A DNA stretch of 64,000 nt from Metabacillus crassostreae (GCF_016908395.1 NZ_JAFBDU010000001.1:1240001-1304000); one strand, 5' to 3'; shown: positions 51,853 to 61,878, counted from the first letter of the stretch. The notes: generated by a model not told the origin, from the letters alone. Made by a program: numbers and translations.

Positions 51853-53796
51853 TTAATCTTTATCTGATTTTACACTTTTATCTTCACCTAAATAGACACG
51901 TAATTTGGAGCCCTCTTTCACTTTCACACCTTCACTTGGGGATTGCTGCACAACAACCTCTCCTTCACCAGAAACATCAAGCTTCAAATTAACTAATTGC
52001 TCTGATAACTCTTGCTTCGATAACCCTATAATATTCGGTACCTCTACTAATTTTGTGTCCAACCAGTTATATTCTTTTTCAATCTGGTCTTTTCTAGGTT
52101 CAACACCTATTTCAGGAAGAACATCTCTCATTATATTACCAACAATTGGGGCAGCTACAGTCCCACCAAATTGAATTGTACCTTTAGGATTATCAACGGC
52201 AACATATATTACAACTTGTGGATCATCTGCAGGAGCAAATCCAATAAAGGAAACAATATGATTATTCTCCATATATTTTCCGTCCTTAACTTTTTGAGCT
52301 GTACCAGTTTTCCCACCTACACGATAACCATCAACAAACGCGTTACGTCCTGTTCCTTGTGCAACAACACTTTCAAGAGCATAACGAATTTCCTTTGATG
52401 TTTCCTCAGAGATCACCCTCCGTTTTGCCTCAGGAGTTTGTCTACTTATCACTTCATTTGTAACAGGGTCGACCCATTCTTTAGCAATATAAGGAGTATA
52501 TAATATCCCTCCATTAACAGCAGCAGATACTGCCGTAACCTGTTGGATTGGTGTAACAGAAACACCTTGACCAAAAGCTGTGGTTGCAAGCTCAACAGGA
52601 CCTACACGCTCAGGCTTAAACATAATACCTGTACCTTCACCTTGTAAATCGATGCCTGTTTTTTGACCAAAGCCGAAATTTTTAATGTACTTAAATAGTG
52701 TTTCTTCACCAAGTCTTTGTCCTAACTCAACAAAGCCTGGATTACAGGAGTTTTGAACAACCTCTAAAAAAGTTTGATGTCCATGTCCTCCTCTTTTCCA
52801 GCATCTTAATCGAGCTCCATCTACCTCCACAGAACCAGTGTCATTAAATTCATCTTTCTCAAGATCTACCTTTTGTTCTTCAAGTGCTGCAGCTAACGTA
52901 ATAATTTTAAATGTTGAACCTGGTTCATATGTGCTCCATACAGGTAAATTTCGATTATAAACTATAGGATCTACATTTCTGAAGTTTGCAGGATCAAAAT
53001 CAGGTCTACTTGACATACCAAGTATTTCCCCGTTATTTGGATTCATTGCAATCGCAATAATTCCATCTGGATTATATGTAGCCTGTACATTATCTAATTC
53101 TCTTTCAATAATGGTCTGAACTCTAGAATCAATTGTCAGTTTTAAATTATTCCCATCTACAGGTGCTGTATAATCATCCGCTTCATCAGGCATACGTTGA
53201 CCTTTAGCATCAGAGAAAAATTTAACATATCCTTTTTCTCCCTTTAACTGTTTATCATAAAATGATTCTAACCCTAATAACCCTTGGTTATCTATACCCG
53301 CAAAACCAAGAACATGTGATAAATAACTACCATAAGGATAATATCTAATCGAATCCTCAGCAATGTAAACACCTTTAATATCTAAATCTCTCACTTCATT
53401 TGCTTTTTCATGAGAAATTTTCCGTCCCTCAGGATTTATTCGTTCTATAGATACCTTATTAGTAAGATGTCCATAAGCTTTTTCTTCTGACATATTTAAA
53501 GTCGCTGCCAGTTTTTTTGCAGCTTCAGCAGGATTTTCAATTTGTCTTGGAACAACATAAATTGAAGGAGCACTCATATTCGTGGCGAGCTTTACACCAT
53601 TTCGGTCTAAAATTTCTCCCCGTTCAGGTTCGAACGGTATATTTCTACTCCACAGGTCTTTTGCACCTGAAGTTAATGAATTACCAAGAAAGAACTGAAC
53701 ATATCCTAGACGTATATCAATCACTAAAAAAATTATCAACCCAAAAAGCAAAGTTAAAGCAAGTCGCTTTCTTACAGTTACATTTGATACCCGCAT
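51853..53796 (-). CDS. spoVD: SpoVD, sporulation class B penicillin-binding protein
   Basis: 647 residues. N-terminal membrane anchor (LALTLLFGLIIFLVIDIRLG), a dimerisation domain, then the transpeptidase: SxxK in EPGSTFK (Ser294), SxN in NSCN, KTG in GGKTGTAQK. A C-terminal PASTA domain (residues about 575-640, VEVPNIIGLSKQELSEQLV) follows. Cys332 (RLRCWKRGG) and Cys351 (NSCNPG) are at the positions reported as a redox-switch pair in B. subtilis SpoVD, controlled by StoA. It cross-links cortex peptidoglycan with SpoVE. GGGGGG lies seven bases upstream of the ATG. Confidence 0.97.
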   Translation of the reverse strand: MRVSNVTVRKRLALTLLFGLIIFLVIDIRLGYVQFFLGNSLTSGAKDLWSRNIPFEPERGEILDRNGVKLATNMSAPSIYVVPRQIENPAEAAKKLAATLNMSEEKAYGHLTNKVSIERINPEGRKISHEKANEVRDLDIKGVYIAEDSIRYYPYGSYLSHVLGFAGIDNQGLLGLESFYDKQLKGEKGYVKFFSDAKGQRMPDEADDYTAPVDGNNLKLTIDSRVQTIIERELDNVQATYNPDGIIAIAMNPNNGEILGMSSRPDFDPANFRNVDPIVYNRNLPVWSTYEPGSTFKIITLAAALEEQKVDLEKDEFNDTGSVEVDGARLRCWKRGGHGHQTFLEVVQNSCNPGFVELGQRLGEETLFKYIKNFGFGQKTGIDLQGEGTGIMFKPERVGPVELATTAFGQGVSVTPIQQVTAVSAAVNGGILYTPYIAKEWVDPVTNEVISRQTPEAKRRVISEETSKEIRYALESVVAQGTGRNAFVDGYRVGGKTGTAQKVKDGKYMENNHIVSFIGFAPADDPQVVIYVAVDNPKGTIQFGGTVAAPIVGNIMRDVLPEIGVEPRKDQIEKEYNWLDTKLVEVPNIIGLSKQELSEQLVNLKLDVSGEGEVVVQQSPSEGVKVKEGSKLRVYLGEDKSVKSDKD

Positions 53797-53913
53797 ATCC
53801 TATCCCCCCTTGTCTAGGCTCGTTGTAAAATATATGCTTGTACATAGGAGATTAGAACATAGAAAAGTAGAGATGAAATTTGAAAAACTAGCCCTAAACT
53901 TATATACATAATG

Positions 53914-53942
53914 AAAAAAAGTTACTCAAATTGAGTAACTTC
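53914..53942 (-). terminator. pbpB terminator
   Basis: Minus strand GTTACTCAA/TTGAGTAAC perfect 9-bp arms followed by seven T, just after the pbpB stop. It insulates spoVD from vegetative transcription of pbpB, as expected for mother-cell-specific expression. Confidence 0.9.
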
Positions 53943-53946
53943 TTAG

Positions 53947-56133
53947 TTAATTATTCTTCTTTTCTAAAGTTTGATCGTCTGAGGATTTGCGAGTATTTAA
54001 CGTAATTGTTAATAAATCTCCCACTTTTACGATACTGTCCTTCTTAATACTTTGTTTTGTCACATATCCTGATCCTTCCGTTTTTATCGATAAATCTAAA
54101 AGATAACCTAACTTCATAACATCTCTTCTAGACCAATCAGTGATATTTGGCATTTTAATAGAATCGGAAGTTTTCAGCAAGATTTTTTCATCATTAATCA
54201 CTGCTGTATCAGCCTTGGGATATTGTGAGATAATTTTCTGACCATCACCAAGCATTACTGCTTCTAAGCCTAATTTATCAAGCTCAGCTTTTACTTCAGT
54301 GAGATTTTTCTCTTCGAATGATGGTAACTTGATTCCATCATTTTGGTTGGTTGATTCTTTTTCAGAAACAGTACTAGTAGGATCGATTTGTAGGTATTGA
54401 AGACTGTTTTTCATAACAGTGTTAAACACCTTTGAAACTGGCATTGCTCCTGCTTGACCATCTAATTTAGGTCTTTGAACTGCAACATAAACAATTAGTT
54501 CTGGGTCTTCCTTTGGTGCCATTCCGAGGAATGAAAAAATATAGTTATCATGACCTCTAAGAACTTCACCCGAGTCAGAATACATTTGTGCAGTACCAGT
54601 TTTACCAGCAACATTATAACCTTCAATTTTAAAAGGCTTACCTGTACCTTTTTCTCCAGTTACAACTGTTTCTAATAAATTCATCACTTCTTGCGATGTT
54701 TTAGCAGAAATGGGTTCACCCACAATCGTTGGTTTCGTTTCCTTAACAATTTCTTGTGTATCTGTATCTACTATCTTTTCAATTACAAATGGTTTCATCA
54801 TTTTTCCACCATTTGCTATCGCAGTAGCTGCTTGAATTTGTTGAATTGGTGTAACAGCAGATGCTTGTCCAAAAGATGTGGAGATTTGATCACGGTGAAA
54901 TTTATAATTGAACTTACTATTAACTTCATCTGGGAGATCAATTCCAGTCGTTTTTAAAAAACCAAATGAGTTGAGATATTGGTAAAATCGATCTGTTCCT
55001 AAAAGTTTATCAGCAATAATAGAAAAGCCTACATTTGAAGAACGCTGTACACCTTCATTAAAGGTAATTGGTCCCCATCCAGTCTTATTGTGGTCATAAA
55101 TATCCGGTCCATCTACAGAATATGATCCAGACTGAAAAGTAGCATTACCATTATAGACTCCTTCTTCAATTGCAGCTGCAAGGGTAAAAATCTTCATAGT
55201 AGATCCAGGTTCATAGCGTGATGAAACCACATCATTGTAATAAGAGTTAATGTCTCTTACATTTGGATCAAAGCTTGGACGTTGGCTCATCGCAAGTATT
55301 TTACCTGTTTTCGGATCTGCAACTACTCCTATAATCTTTTCTGGCGTGTATTCATCTACAACCTGATTCATGGCATCTTCTAAAAAGGTTTGAATTTTCT
55401 GGTCAATCGTTAAATAGACATCATTTCCATTTTCAGGTGCCGTTATTTCATCTTTACTATTTGGCAACTTCCAATTGTATCCATCCTTCTGATATTTAAC
55501 AAAACCATCTTCTTCATGTAAATATTTATCTAAGGTTTTTTCCAAGCCCATCATACCGACAGTTTCTCCACTATCATCTTTTTGCTGAGCATAACCTATT
55601 AAATGGGACGCAAATATACCATTTGGATAAAATCGTTGTGTATCACGGCTGAAGATTATCCCAGGAAGTTCAAGCTTCGTAATTTCTTCTTTTAAACTAT
55701 GACTTATATCCCTTCCTGCTGCACCAAATTCAACCTGGTATAAATCTTTAGAAAGTAGCTTTTCAATTTCATTTATGTCCATATTTATCAAGGGTGCAAG
55801 CTTTTGAGCAGTTTCAGAGACGTCAATAACATGTTGAGGGTTATCAGGATCAGTTGTAATTTTATCATCAAGAATTGCTACAAGTTTATAAGATGATTTA
55901 TCTTCAGCAATAACATTACCTTTACGGTCTAAAATAGAACCACGTTCAGCCTCAATTGTTCTCTGGCTTTTATAAAGTTCTTCGACTTTTGCTGCTAGTG
56001 CTTGTCCATGTACAGTACCTGTTGATTGAATGTAAAAGAACCGAATGAATATCGTTAAAAAAAGCAGCGCAAAAAATACTGATAATATTGCAGCTCCTCT
56101 ATTCATATTTTTATTTTTTTGAGTCAATTTCAT
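53947..56133 (-). CDS. pbpB: Penicillin-binding protein 2B, septal transpeptidase
   Basis: 728 residues. Membrane anchor at about residues 14-35. Transpeptidase signatures: EPGSTMK with Ser311, SSN at 365-367 and AGKTGTAQ. Two C-terminal PASTA repeats (IKLPSFEEKNLTEVKAELDK, then IKMPNITDWSRRDVMKLGYL). It is the essential septal enzyme that works with FtsW and FtsL/DivIB/DivIC. GGGGAGG is six bases before the ATG. It follows ftsL closely and has its own terminator. Paralogue of the next gene, spoVD. Confidence 0.97.
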   Translation of the reverse strand: MKLTQKNKNMNRGAAILSVFFALLFLTIFIRFFYIQSTGTVHGQALAAKVEELYKSQRTIEAERGSILDRKGNVIAEDKSSYKLVAILDDKITTDPDNPQHVIDVSETAQKLAPLINMDINEIEKLLSKDLYQVEFGAAGRDISHSLKEEITKLELPGIIFSRDTQRFYPNGIFASHLIGYAQQKDDSGETVGMMGLEKTLDKYLHEEDGFVKYQKDGYNWKLPNSKDEITAPENGNDVYLTIDQKIQTFLEDAMNQVVDEYTPEKIIGVVADPKTGKILAMSQRPSFDPNVRDINSYYNDVVSSRYEPGSTMKIFTLAAAIEEGVYNGNATFQSGSYSVDGPDIYDHNKTGWGPITFNEGVQRSSNVGFSIIADKLLGTDRFYQYLNSFGFLKTTGIDLPDEVNSKFNYKFHRDQISTSFGQASAVTPIQQIQAATAIANGGKMMKPFVIEKIVDTDTQEIVKETKPTIVGEPISAKTSQEVMNLLETVVTGEKGTGKPFKIEGYNVAGKTGTAQMYSDSGEVLRGHDNYIFSFLGMAPKEDPELIVYVAVQRPKLDGQAGAMPVSKVFNTVMKNSLQYLQIDPTSTVSEKESTNQNDGIKLPSFEEKNLTEVKAELDKLGLEAVMLGDGQKIISQYPKADTAVINDEKILLKTSDSIKMPNITDWSRRDVMKLGYLLDLSIKTEGSGYVTKQSIKKDSIVKVGDLLTITLNTRKSSDDQTLEKKNN

Positions 56134-56239
56134 ACAAAACCTCCCCGTTAATCATACCACCATCGTTCGAAAAATCCTACAATACTTTTAAGGGACTAAA
56201 CTACTATTAATAAAGTAGTCTAGTCCCCGATTTGAGCTA

Positions 56240-56602
56240 TTAGTCTTGTACTGTTTTCACACTATTTTGATCTAAAGTTAAGCCTAAACTTTTTGCTTTC
56301 TCCCAAATTCTTTCGTATGTACTCAGTTCCTCAACCTGAACATGGAGGTCACTATTAAGCTTTGTTTGTTCATATATCTTTGCTTCCATTTTTTGAATAT
56401 CTACATTCGTTTGATAAATGGTATAACTGCTTGAAACAATTTTCACAGCTCCAATAACAAAAAGTCCAATGAGTAATATAACGAGAAATTTCTCACCTAA
56501 TGTTATAGAAGCTCTTCTTTTAATAATAATTGGTTCAGTATTAGGTTGATGCTGATGCTGCTCTTGTCTTTGTTGCTCTATTTTTCTTGCTAAATTACTC
56601 AT
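56240..56602 (-). CDS. ftsL: Cell-division protein FtsL
   Basis: 120 residues. Cytoplasmic tail (residues 1-35) with a glutamine- and histidine-rich stretch (EQQRQEQHQHQPNTEP), a membrane helix at about 37-57 (FLVILLIGLFVIGAVKIVSS), then an extracytoplasmic leucine-zipper-like coiled coil (IYQTNVDIQKMEAKIYEQTK). It bridges DivIC and DivIB with PBP2B. AGGAGG eight bases before the ATG. It sits between rsmH and pbpB as in all Bacillus dcw clusters. Confidence 0.94.
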   Translation of the reverse strand: MSNLARKIEQQRQEQHQHQPNTEPIIIKRRASITLGEKFLVILLIGLFVIGAVKIVSSSYTIYQTNVDIQKMEAKIYEQTKLNSDLHVQVEELSTYERIWEKAKSLGLTLDQNSVKTVQD

Positions 56603-56655
56603 ACTTATAACCTCCTTAGATAAATTTACACAATGTAAACTTTAATTTTTGTCCT

Positions 56656-57588
56656 TTATAACTTTTCAATAATTCTTAATTTTGCAGACCGAGCACGATT
56701 ATTTTCTTCAAGCTCTTCTTCAGAAGGTAAAATTGGCTTTCTAGTTACTAGTTTTGCTTTTGGTTCATACCCCTCCGGAATAACAGGCATATTACGAGGT
56801 AACTCAGGTGGTGTTGCAGCCTCCTTAAAGGCTGATTTACAAATTCGATCTTCCAGGGAATGAAAGGTAATAACACTAACCCTACCCTCTGGCTTTAACA
56901 ATTCAATTGATTGTTCTATTGCTTCTTCAAATACCTTTAATTCATCGTTAACAGCAATTCGTATAGCCTGAAAAATCCGTTTTGCAGGATGACCACCTTT
57001 TCTTCTAGCAGGAGCTGGGATTGCATCCTTTATGATCTCAACTAGCTCTCCGGTTGTCTTTATCGGATTGTTTTCTCGTTGCGCTTCAATTTTTCTAGCA
57101 ATTTGCTTAGAGAATTTTTCCTCACCATATTTAAAGAAGATTTTCACCAAAGCCTCATATGGCCAATTATTTACAACTTCAAATGCAGATACATCTGATT
57201 GTTGATCCATTCTCATATCTAAAGGCGCATCATGATGATAACTAAATCCACGTTCAGGTGTATCAAGCTGTGGTGAAGAAACTCCTAGATCAAAAATAAT
57301 TCCATCAACCTTTTCAACGCCTAACGCTTTTAACTCCTCAGCTAAATAGCGGAAATTACTTTTGATAAAGGTTACTTGTCCCTCATAAATAGCTAATTTC
57401 TCTTTAGCATTAGCCAATGCAACGTCATCTTGATCAAAAGCGTATAAATGACCCTTTTGCGATAATTTCGATAAAAGGTAGCTGCTATGTCCAGTACCAC
57501 CTAATGTACAATCTACATATGTACCATCTTCTTTAACATTTAAGCCGTCTACCGTTTCCTTTAATAAAACGGTTGTATGTTTAAACAT
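56656..57588 (-). CDS. rsmH: 16S rRNA m4C1402 methyltransferase RsmH
   Basis: 310 residues from ATG 57588 ([16 protein letters not shown]), eight bases after AGGTGG; the frame begins four codons earlier at a GTG inside that site. SAM motif [15 protein letters not shown], then [23 protein letters not shown] and [19 protein letters not shown], and C-terminal [14 protein letters not shown]. It N4-methylates C1402 in the ribosomal P site. Second gene of the dcw cluster behind mraZ. Older names are mraW and ylxA. Confidence 0.97.
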   Translation of the reverse strand: MFKHTTVLLKETVDGLNVKEDGTYVDCTLGGTGHSSYLLSKLSQKGHLYAFDQDDVALANAKEKLAIYEGQVTFIKSNFRYLAEELKALGVEKVDGIIFDLGVSSPQLDTPERGFSYHHDAPLDMRMDQQSDVSAFEVVNNWPYEALVKIFFKYGEEKFSKQIARKIEAQRENNPIKTTGELVEIIKDAIPAPARRKGGHPAKRIFQAIRIAVNDELKVFEEAIEQSIELLKPEGRVSVITFHSLEDRICKSAFKEAATPPELPRNMPVIPEGYEPKAKLVTRKPILPSEEELEENNRARSAKLRIIEKL

Positions 57589-57659
57589 AAGTTGTACCAC
57601 CTTTTCAAATCATTTCTATTAGCTTGTCCACTTTAGTCAATATTTTGCTTAAGTGAAGA

Positions 57660-58091
57660 TTATATATCAAAATCAATCATATTTTCTGCAATCTCTTCAA
57701 AAGAATCTTCTTGTTCAGCAACATATTTTTCCCAAATAGGCTTACTCCATAGTTCAATTCGATTTGAAACGCCGATTACAACACATTCTTTTTCTAGTTT
57801 TGCATATTGCAAAAGTGGTGTAGCAATATTAACACGACCTTGTTTATCTAACTCACACTCAGTCGCGCCAGAAAAGAAAAAACGGGTAAAGGCACGTGCA
57901 TCTTTTTTTGTTAATGGGAGAGCTTTAAGCTTTTCCTCAATTGTTTTCCACTCACTCATCGGGTAACCAAATAAGCATTGATCTAATCCTCTTGTTAGTA
58001 CGAAGGCTTCACCTAAACCTTCTCTAAATTTAGATGGGACAATCATTCTGCCTTTTAAATCGATGGTGTGTTGATATTCTCCCATGAACAT
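57660..58091 (-). CDS. mraZ: MraZ, transcriptional regulator of the dcw cluster
   Basis: 143 residues from ATG 58091 ([16 protein letters not shown]), same length as in B. subtilis. Two AbrB-like repeats: [17 protein letters not shown] and [16 protein letters not shown], each with the conserved DxxGR. MraZ forms a ring and binds tandem GTGG repeats upstream of its own gene; such repeats lie directly upstream here. Frame-internal upstream starts (58097, 58106) fall within those repeats. Confidence 0.96.
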   Translation of the reverse strand: MFMGEYQHTIDLKGRMIVPSKFREGLGEAFVLTRGLDQCLFGYPMSEWKTIEEKLKALPLTKKDARAFTRFFFSGATECELDKQGRVNIATPLLQYAKLEKECVVIGVSNRIELWSKPIWEKYVAEQEDSFEEIAENMIDFDI

Positions 58092-58102
58092 GCTCATTGC
58101 CC

Positions 58103-58147
58103 CCACTTTCTTCCCTTAACTCACCACTTCCCCCCACTTATCTCCAC
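58103..58147 (-). promoter_or_regulatory. mraZ: Candidate MraZ operator: phased GTGG repeats
   Basis: On the minus strand GTGG occurs at 58144-58147, 58134-58137 and 58124-58127, exactly 10 bp apart, with a degenerate AGGG near 58114 and another GTGG at 58103-58106. This matches the direct-repeat operators described for MraZ. A weak -10 (TAGAAT) lies just upstream of the first repeat, so bound protein would block the start region. Confidence 0.75.
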
Positions 58148-58170
58148 TTCTTATTCTACATTTCTTTTCA

Positions 58171-58200
58171 CAAAAAAAAAACCCTGTAATAACAGGATTT
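58171..58200 (-). terminator. bshC terminator
   Basis: Minus strand CCTGT/ACAGG arms with TATT loop, followed by ten T. It lies about 15 bases past the bshC stop and just upstream of the mraZ regulatory region. Confidence 0.8.
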
Positions 58201-58215
58201 TCAAAAAAATTTCAT

Positions 58216-59844
58216 TTATAATTTGACAATTTTATGCTTTTGATTAAAAGAATATGACAAGTTTAGCAAATCTCTTACAAATTCCGGTCCGAATTTGTTT
58301 ATATAGTAGTAAATATTCCAAATTCTTTCTTGCGGATGTAAATTTGGGACAAGTGACAATTCCATTGATTTATATTTAGAAAGTTGAACCTGATGCTTTT
58401 GTTTTTGGCGTTTTTCCACACTTTTCAAAAGAAAATCAAGATGATCTTGGATAAAAGCCCCATTTTTTTGCAACATAGGATCTAGACTAGGATCTATTTC
58501 CACTGCAGCATTTATCAGACTTGAGTGTATTGAAGAAATTTCTTTTTTTGCTTCATCAACTATTTTTTTCATATCAACAGGTGTTACCGAATCTAAATAC
58601 GATTTCATTGCAGCTTCAATTCCATTATGAAGTAGATCCTCGAGCAATACGCTCGTTTCAATTAAATTTCTTTCAATAGATCTTTCCAATAAAGTAATTT
58701 GTAGCCTTGGCATTACTGGTGGCATTTTCATTTCCATTACTGAGAAGACTTTCTTTAACTCAGCCCAATATGTTACTTCCCCTGGACCTGCAATAAAAGC
58801 AAGTGTCGGGAATAAGAATTCCTGCATTAATGGCCTCGTTACTACATTATTACTGAATTTTTCAGGGGTTGTTTCAATAAGATCCATTAATTCTGCATAT
58901 GAAAAATGAATATTGATATCAGGTATAATAAATTCTCCGTTTATAGCCCGTTCTATAAGAAATCTCTCTCCATCATGGTGATAAAATAAATTCACACTAT
59001 TTTCACCTAAGTCAATGATTGGCGAATAGTTATGGCTGATCATTTTTTGTTGTTGGTCAACAACTGCAGCATAAATAGATTGATTTTGTTCTAATATTAA
59101 CCTGAAGCAAGCTTTCTCCAAATTTCTTAGCTCCGGGTCTCCTGAGTTAATTAGAACCAGTCCTTCATCTCGAAATAAATTCATAATCACTTTTTCAAAA
59201 AAATGAACATATGTATCGGACTCACTTATATCTACTTTTAATTGTTGAATTAATTGATTCGTGAAATCAGTTTCACCATAAGCTTCAAAAATTTCCTCGA
59301 TCCACTCTACTGTTTTTTTCTGGTTTAGAGGTAATTGTGAAACAGATTGTTTTTTTAATGGAGAATCCTTTATTGTATGCTTTTTAGGCACACCGTTTTT
59401 GTTAACAAATAGATGATTGATTTCAGCAAAGTCATGATCCTCGCCAGCAATCCAAAATACTGGTATAACAGGTAAACCTAATTTTGCCTCTTGTTCTCTT
59501 GCTAAGACAATAATTGAAATTATTTTATGTATTGTATATAAGGGACCTGTAAGTAATCCTGCTTGTTGACCACCAATTACAACAACACTATCTGGATCCT
59601 TTAATCTCTCTATATTATTCAATGTTTTATGATACCCAGGAAAACACCTGTTAGTATATTCAAATAAATATGAGCTTAAAGTATCACGCTGAAAGGAGCG
59701 ATTTTTTAGATCCAGTGCTCTTCTATTAAATAGTTCTTCAGAATGGATATCATAGTCAAAATATGTTCCATCCTCTATTTTATTGTCCATCAAATCATTC
59801 ATAAATTGATTTGATGAGCGTAGGGAGAGTTCAACAATCTCCAT
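58216..59844 (-). CDS. bshC: BshC, bacillithiol synthase (cysteine-adding)
   Basis: 542 residues. The last step of bacillithiol synthesis, attaching cysteine to GlcN-malate. The Rossmann-like core is visible: DSVVVIGGQQAGLLTGPLYTIHKI, PVFWIAGEDHDFAEINH with the conserved E-H-D cluster, LFRDEGLVLINSGDPELR, and FPTLAFIAGPGEVTYWAELKKVF. A C-terminal coiled coil spans about residues 390-500 (FLLKSVEKRQKQKHQVQLSKY). The ribosome site AAGGAAG is about seven bases before the ATG. Formerly yllA; here the gene stands between a repeat copy and mraZ. Confidence 0.95.
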   Translation of the reverse strand: MEIVELSLRSSNQFMNDLMDNKIEDGTYFDYDIHSEELFNRRALDLKNRSFQRDTLSSYLFEYTNRCFPGYHKTLNNIERLKDPDSVVVIGGQQAGLLTGPLYTIHKIISIIVLAREQEAKLGLPVIPVFWIAGEDHDFAEINHLFVNKNGVPKKHTIKDSPLKKQSVSQLPLNQKKTVEWIEEIFEAYGETDFTNQLIQQLKVDISESDTYVHFFEKVIMNLFRDEGLVLINSGDPELRNLEKACFRLILEQNQSIYAAVVDQQQKMISHNYSPIIDLGENSVNLFYHHDGERFLIERAINGEFIIPDINIHFSYAELMDLIETTPEKFSNNVVTRPLMQEFLFPTLAFIAGPGEVTYWAELKKVFSVMEMKMPPVMPRLQITLLERSIERNLIETSVLLEDLLHNGIEAAMKSYLDSVTPVDMKKIVDEAKKEISSIHSSLINAAVEIDPSLDPMLQKNGAFIQDHLDFLLKSVEKRQKQKHQVQLSKYKSMELSLVPNLHPQERIWNIYYYINKFGPEFVRDLLNLSYSFNQKHKIVKL

Positions 59845-59909
59845 TTAGAAACTTCCTTTCTAGATTAAATCTAAAATTTGTTCCGGCTGTTGACAAAGAT
59901 ATATTTCTT

Positions 59910-60073
59910 AAGGCTCTTTTCTGAAAGCTTGTTGCTAAGAGACGTCATTATCTATTGTAATTAGTTTGTTATCGCTTAAAAGGTGCAATTTTTAGAAGAA
60001 AGGATGCCACTAGATTGTATACATAGTTGTTCCTTCATGATTCTAAAGACAACAAAGATTACGAAAACAGCCT
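59910..60073. repeat. Family B interspersed repeat, copy 5 (MITE-like, clearest termini)
   Basis: Left AAGGCTCTTTTCTGAAAGCT and right AACAAAGATTACGAAAACAG: 18 of 24 terminal bases are complementary (pattern AGGCT-TTTTC-AA-TTGTTG). The core shares GTTATCGCTTAAAAGGTGCA, AGAAGAAAGGATGCCACTAG and GATTCTAAAGACAACAAAGA with copies 2 and 3. It lies upstream of bshC. Confidence 0.83.
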
Positions 60074-60310
60074 ATCTTGATTTATGTTAGATACAATAAC
60101 TCCATTTCAAGCACTACGCTTTTTAAGGTTTTGAATCAATAAAAAACATCTTATTGCTTTACCTTACTGTATATAAACACGTTTTTTGTCCACAATCCAA
60201 AGTAACAGTTTAGTTGTATTATGTATTATTTATCATGATATCTATATCTATCAATTTTGAGTATAGCATTAATGGTAAAGAAACAAAAAAACTTTGCCTA
60301 TAGGAACATT

Positions 60311-60703
60311 TTATAATGGTAATGTATTTTGTATGATTCCATCAACTACACCATATAGGGTTAAAAAAAGATAGCTGACAAAAAACACTAAAAATGAAAG
60401 CCTCCACACTTTTTTTGAGGCTGTAACTATTGATGGCATTTTCGTTTTTTTATAATCAACGTAGTAGAAAAGGACGATCAATCCAACTAACACTAATACT
60501 ATGTGAAGAATAAAAGATTTTTCAAAAATAGCTATAAGATGAAAATGAACAGATGTAATAAAGATAATAGTTGTTATGTCAGCTGTCCAAAGAATTGTTT
60601 TCTTTTTATTACCTGCGATATAACGTAAAAGAAAATAAATGGCAATTAAGCTCAATAAAGGTAGAGTAACAGCTAATGAAACAAACCATTCAAAAATATC
60701 CAT
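60311..60703 (-). CDS. DUF3397 family membrane protein
   Basis: 130 residues with four hydrophobic segments (LAVTLPLLSLIAIYFLL, TIIFITSVHFHLIAIF, SFILHIVLVLVGLIVLFYYV, LSFLVFFVSYLFLTLYGVV). The basic pairs after helix 1 and helix 3 (GNKKKTI, DYKKTKM) predict cytoplasmic loops. The family is restricted to Bacillales, found next to the ketopantoate reductase homologue upstream of the dcw cluster; no function is assigned. GGGGGG is five bases before the ATG, overlapping the last codons of the upstream gene. Confidence 0.85.
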   Translation of the reverse strand: MDIFEWFVSLAVTLPLLSLIAIYFLLRYIAGNKKKTILWTADITTIIFITSVHFHLIAIFEKSFILHIVLVLVGLIVLFYYVDYKKTKMPSIVTASKKVWRLSFLVFFVSYLFLTLYGVVDGIIQNTLPL

Positions 60704-61600
60704 CTAATCCCCCCCTTTGTTAACCTCATTCTCAATTCCTTTTACTGCGTAATACAAGAATCTGATATATGGAATGTTTTTTCCATCAGCATGATCAATT
60801 AAATAACCCAGTATGGAATCAATCTCTGTTGACCTTCCTTCTTTTACGTCCTTATACATTGAAGAAACATTACCAGCAGTATTTTCACAAATCTTTACTA
60901 CGTGTAACCAAAGTTCATCTACATCGCTTTCATTTAATACATCGATAACCTCAAGAAACAATTCATATAATAGCTTTTTAAAATAGGGATTGGAAGCCAA
61001 TTCACCGTTTTTAGCTTTTAACACTGTGGTTAAAGGATTAATTGTCGCGTTCACAACTAACTTTTCTTTTAAAATTGGCTCCCATTCTGAAAATAATTTA
61101 AACATAAATATCGAATGCTCGTTATTTATAAGTGAATTCGTTATTTCTGAATCTATTTTCTGCTTATTATAAAACGCCATTTTAGTCAAGCCTATTCCAG
61201 TGTGCCTTACAGTTGATTCATCCAATTTTAAAGCTCCATGTTCTGAAACACCAAAGAGAATTTGATGATGTTCTATTTCTGGCATGAACCGAATATGCCC
61301 CATACCATTTTGAAGAAACAAGATTGTTTTTGCAGGTTGATCTTTTAACTTTTCAATAATTTCTTCTAACTGATACTGTTTAACAGTAATAATTAAAAAT
61401 TGCTCTTTATATTCTCTAGAATCATTAGCATTCAGATTCGTATGAAATAAGTTATTATCTCTTTGAACAGTAATTCCCTTTTCATTGATAAGAGTTGCTT
61501 GGACAGCTTTGTTTGTATAAAGAGTTACTGATTGATTAATTGAAAGATAATAACTATATAATAATCCTAACGAGCCTGCTCCAATTATACCAACTTCCAC
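60704..61600 (-). CDS. Ketopantoate reductase family protein (PanE/YlbQ-like)
   Basis: 298 residues. Family enzymes reduce 2-dehydropantoate to pantoate with NADPH for coenzyme A synthesis. N-terminal dinucleotide loop GIIGAGSLGLLYSYYLS and the conserved ILFLQNGMGH segment are clear. The C-terminal helical domain has the catalytic lysine region KEKLVVNATINPLTTVL and SSMYKDVKEGRSTEIDSILGY, the PanE signature. The start is GTG 61600 after GGGTG. It abuts the DUF3397 gene. It corresponds in place to B. subtilis ylbQ; whether it is the main PanE of the cell is unknown. Confidence 0.9.
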   Translation of the reverse strand: MEVGIIGAGSLGLLYSYYLSINQSVTLYTNKAVQATLINEKGITVQRDNNLFHTNLNANDSREYKEQFLIITVKQYQLEEIIEKLKDQPAKTILFLQNGMGHIRFMPEIEHHQILFGVSEHGALKLDESTVRHTGIGLTKMAFYNKQKIDSEITNSLINNEHSIFMFKLFSEWEPILKEKLVVNATINPLTTVLKAKNGELASNPYFKKLLYELFLEVIDVLNESDVDELWLHVVKICENTAGNVSSMYKDVKEGRSTEIDSILGYLIDHADGKNIPYIRFLYYAVKGIENEVNKGGD

Positions 61601-61784
61601 TTATTTCACCCACTCGTAAATTGTTCTACACATCATCATTTAATCATCTATAAATGATCATATCAAAGTTACGTTATGAGCACTATAAATTCGTCCTTCT
61701 CTCTTTAATATAACTGGGTATACCAAGTAAGAGAGCAAATGAAAACGGTAACTAAATATGTAACAATATTCACTTTCCACATGT

Positions 61785-61790
61785 TATAAT
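61785..61790 (+). promoter_or_regulatory. Candidate -10 of the ylbP-like gene
   Basis: TATAAT preceded by TG two bases upstream (TGTTATAAT, extended -10). The -35 is poor. About 90 bases before the coding start. Confidence 0.4.
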
Positions 61791-61878
61791 AATTGTAATG
61801 TAATAATGTTATGAATTAAATAAAAATTTACTTCGATATAATTAATTATTTATTATATACAGCTAGGAGGAAATGACT

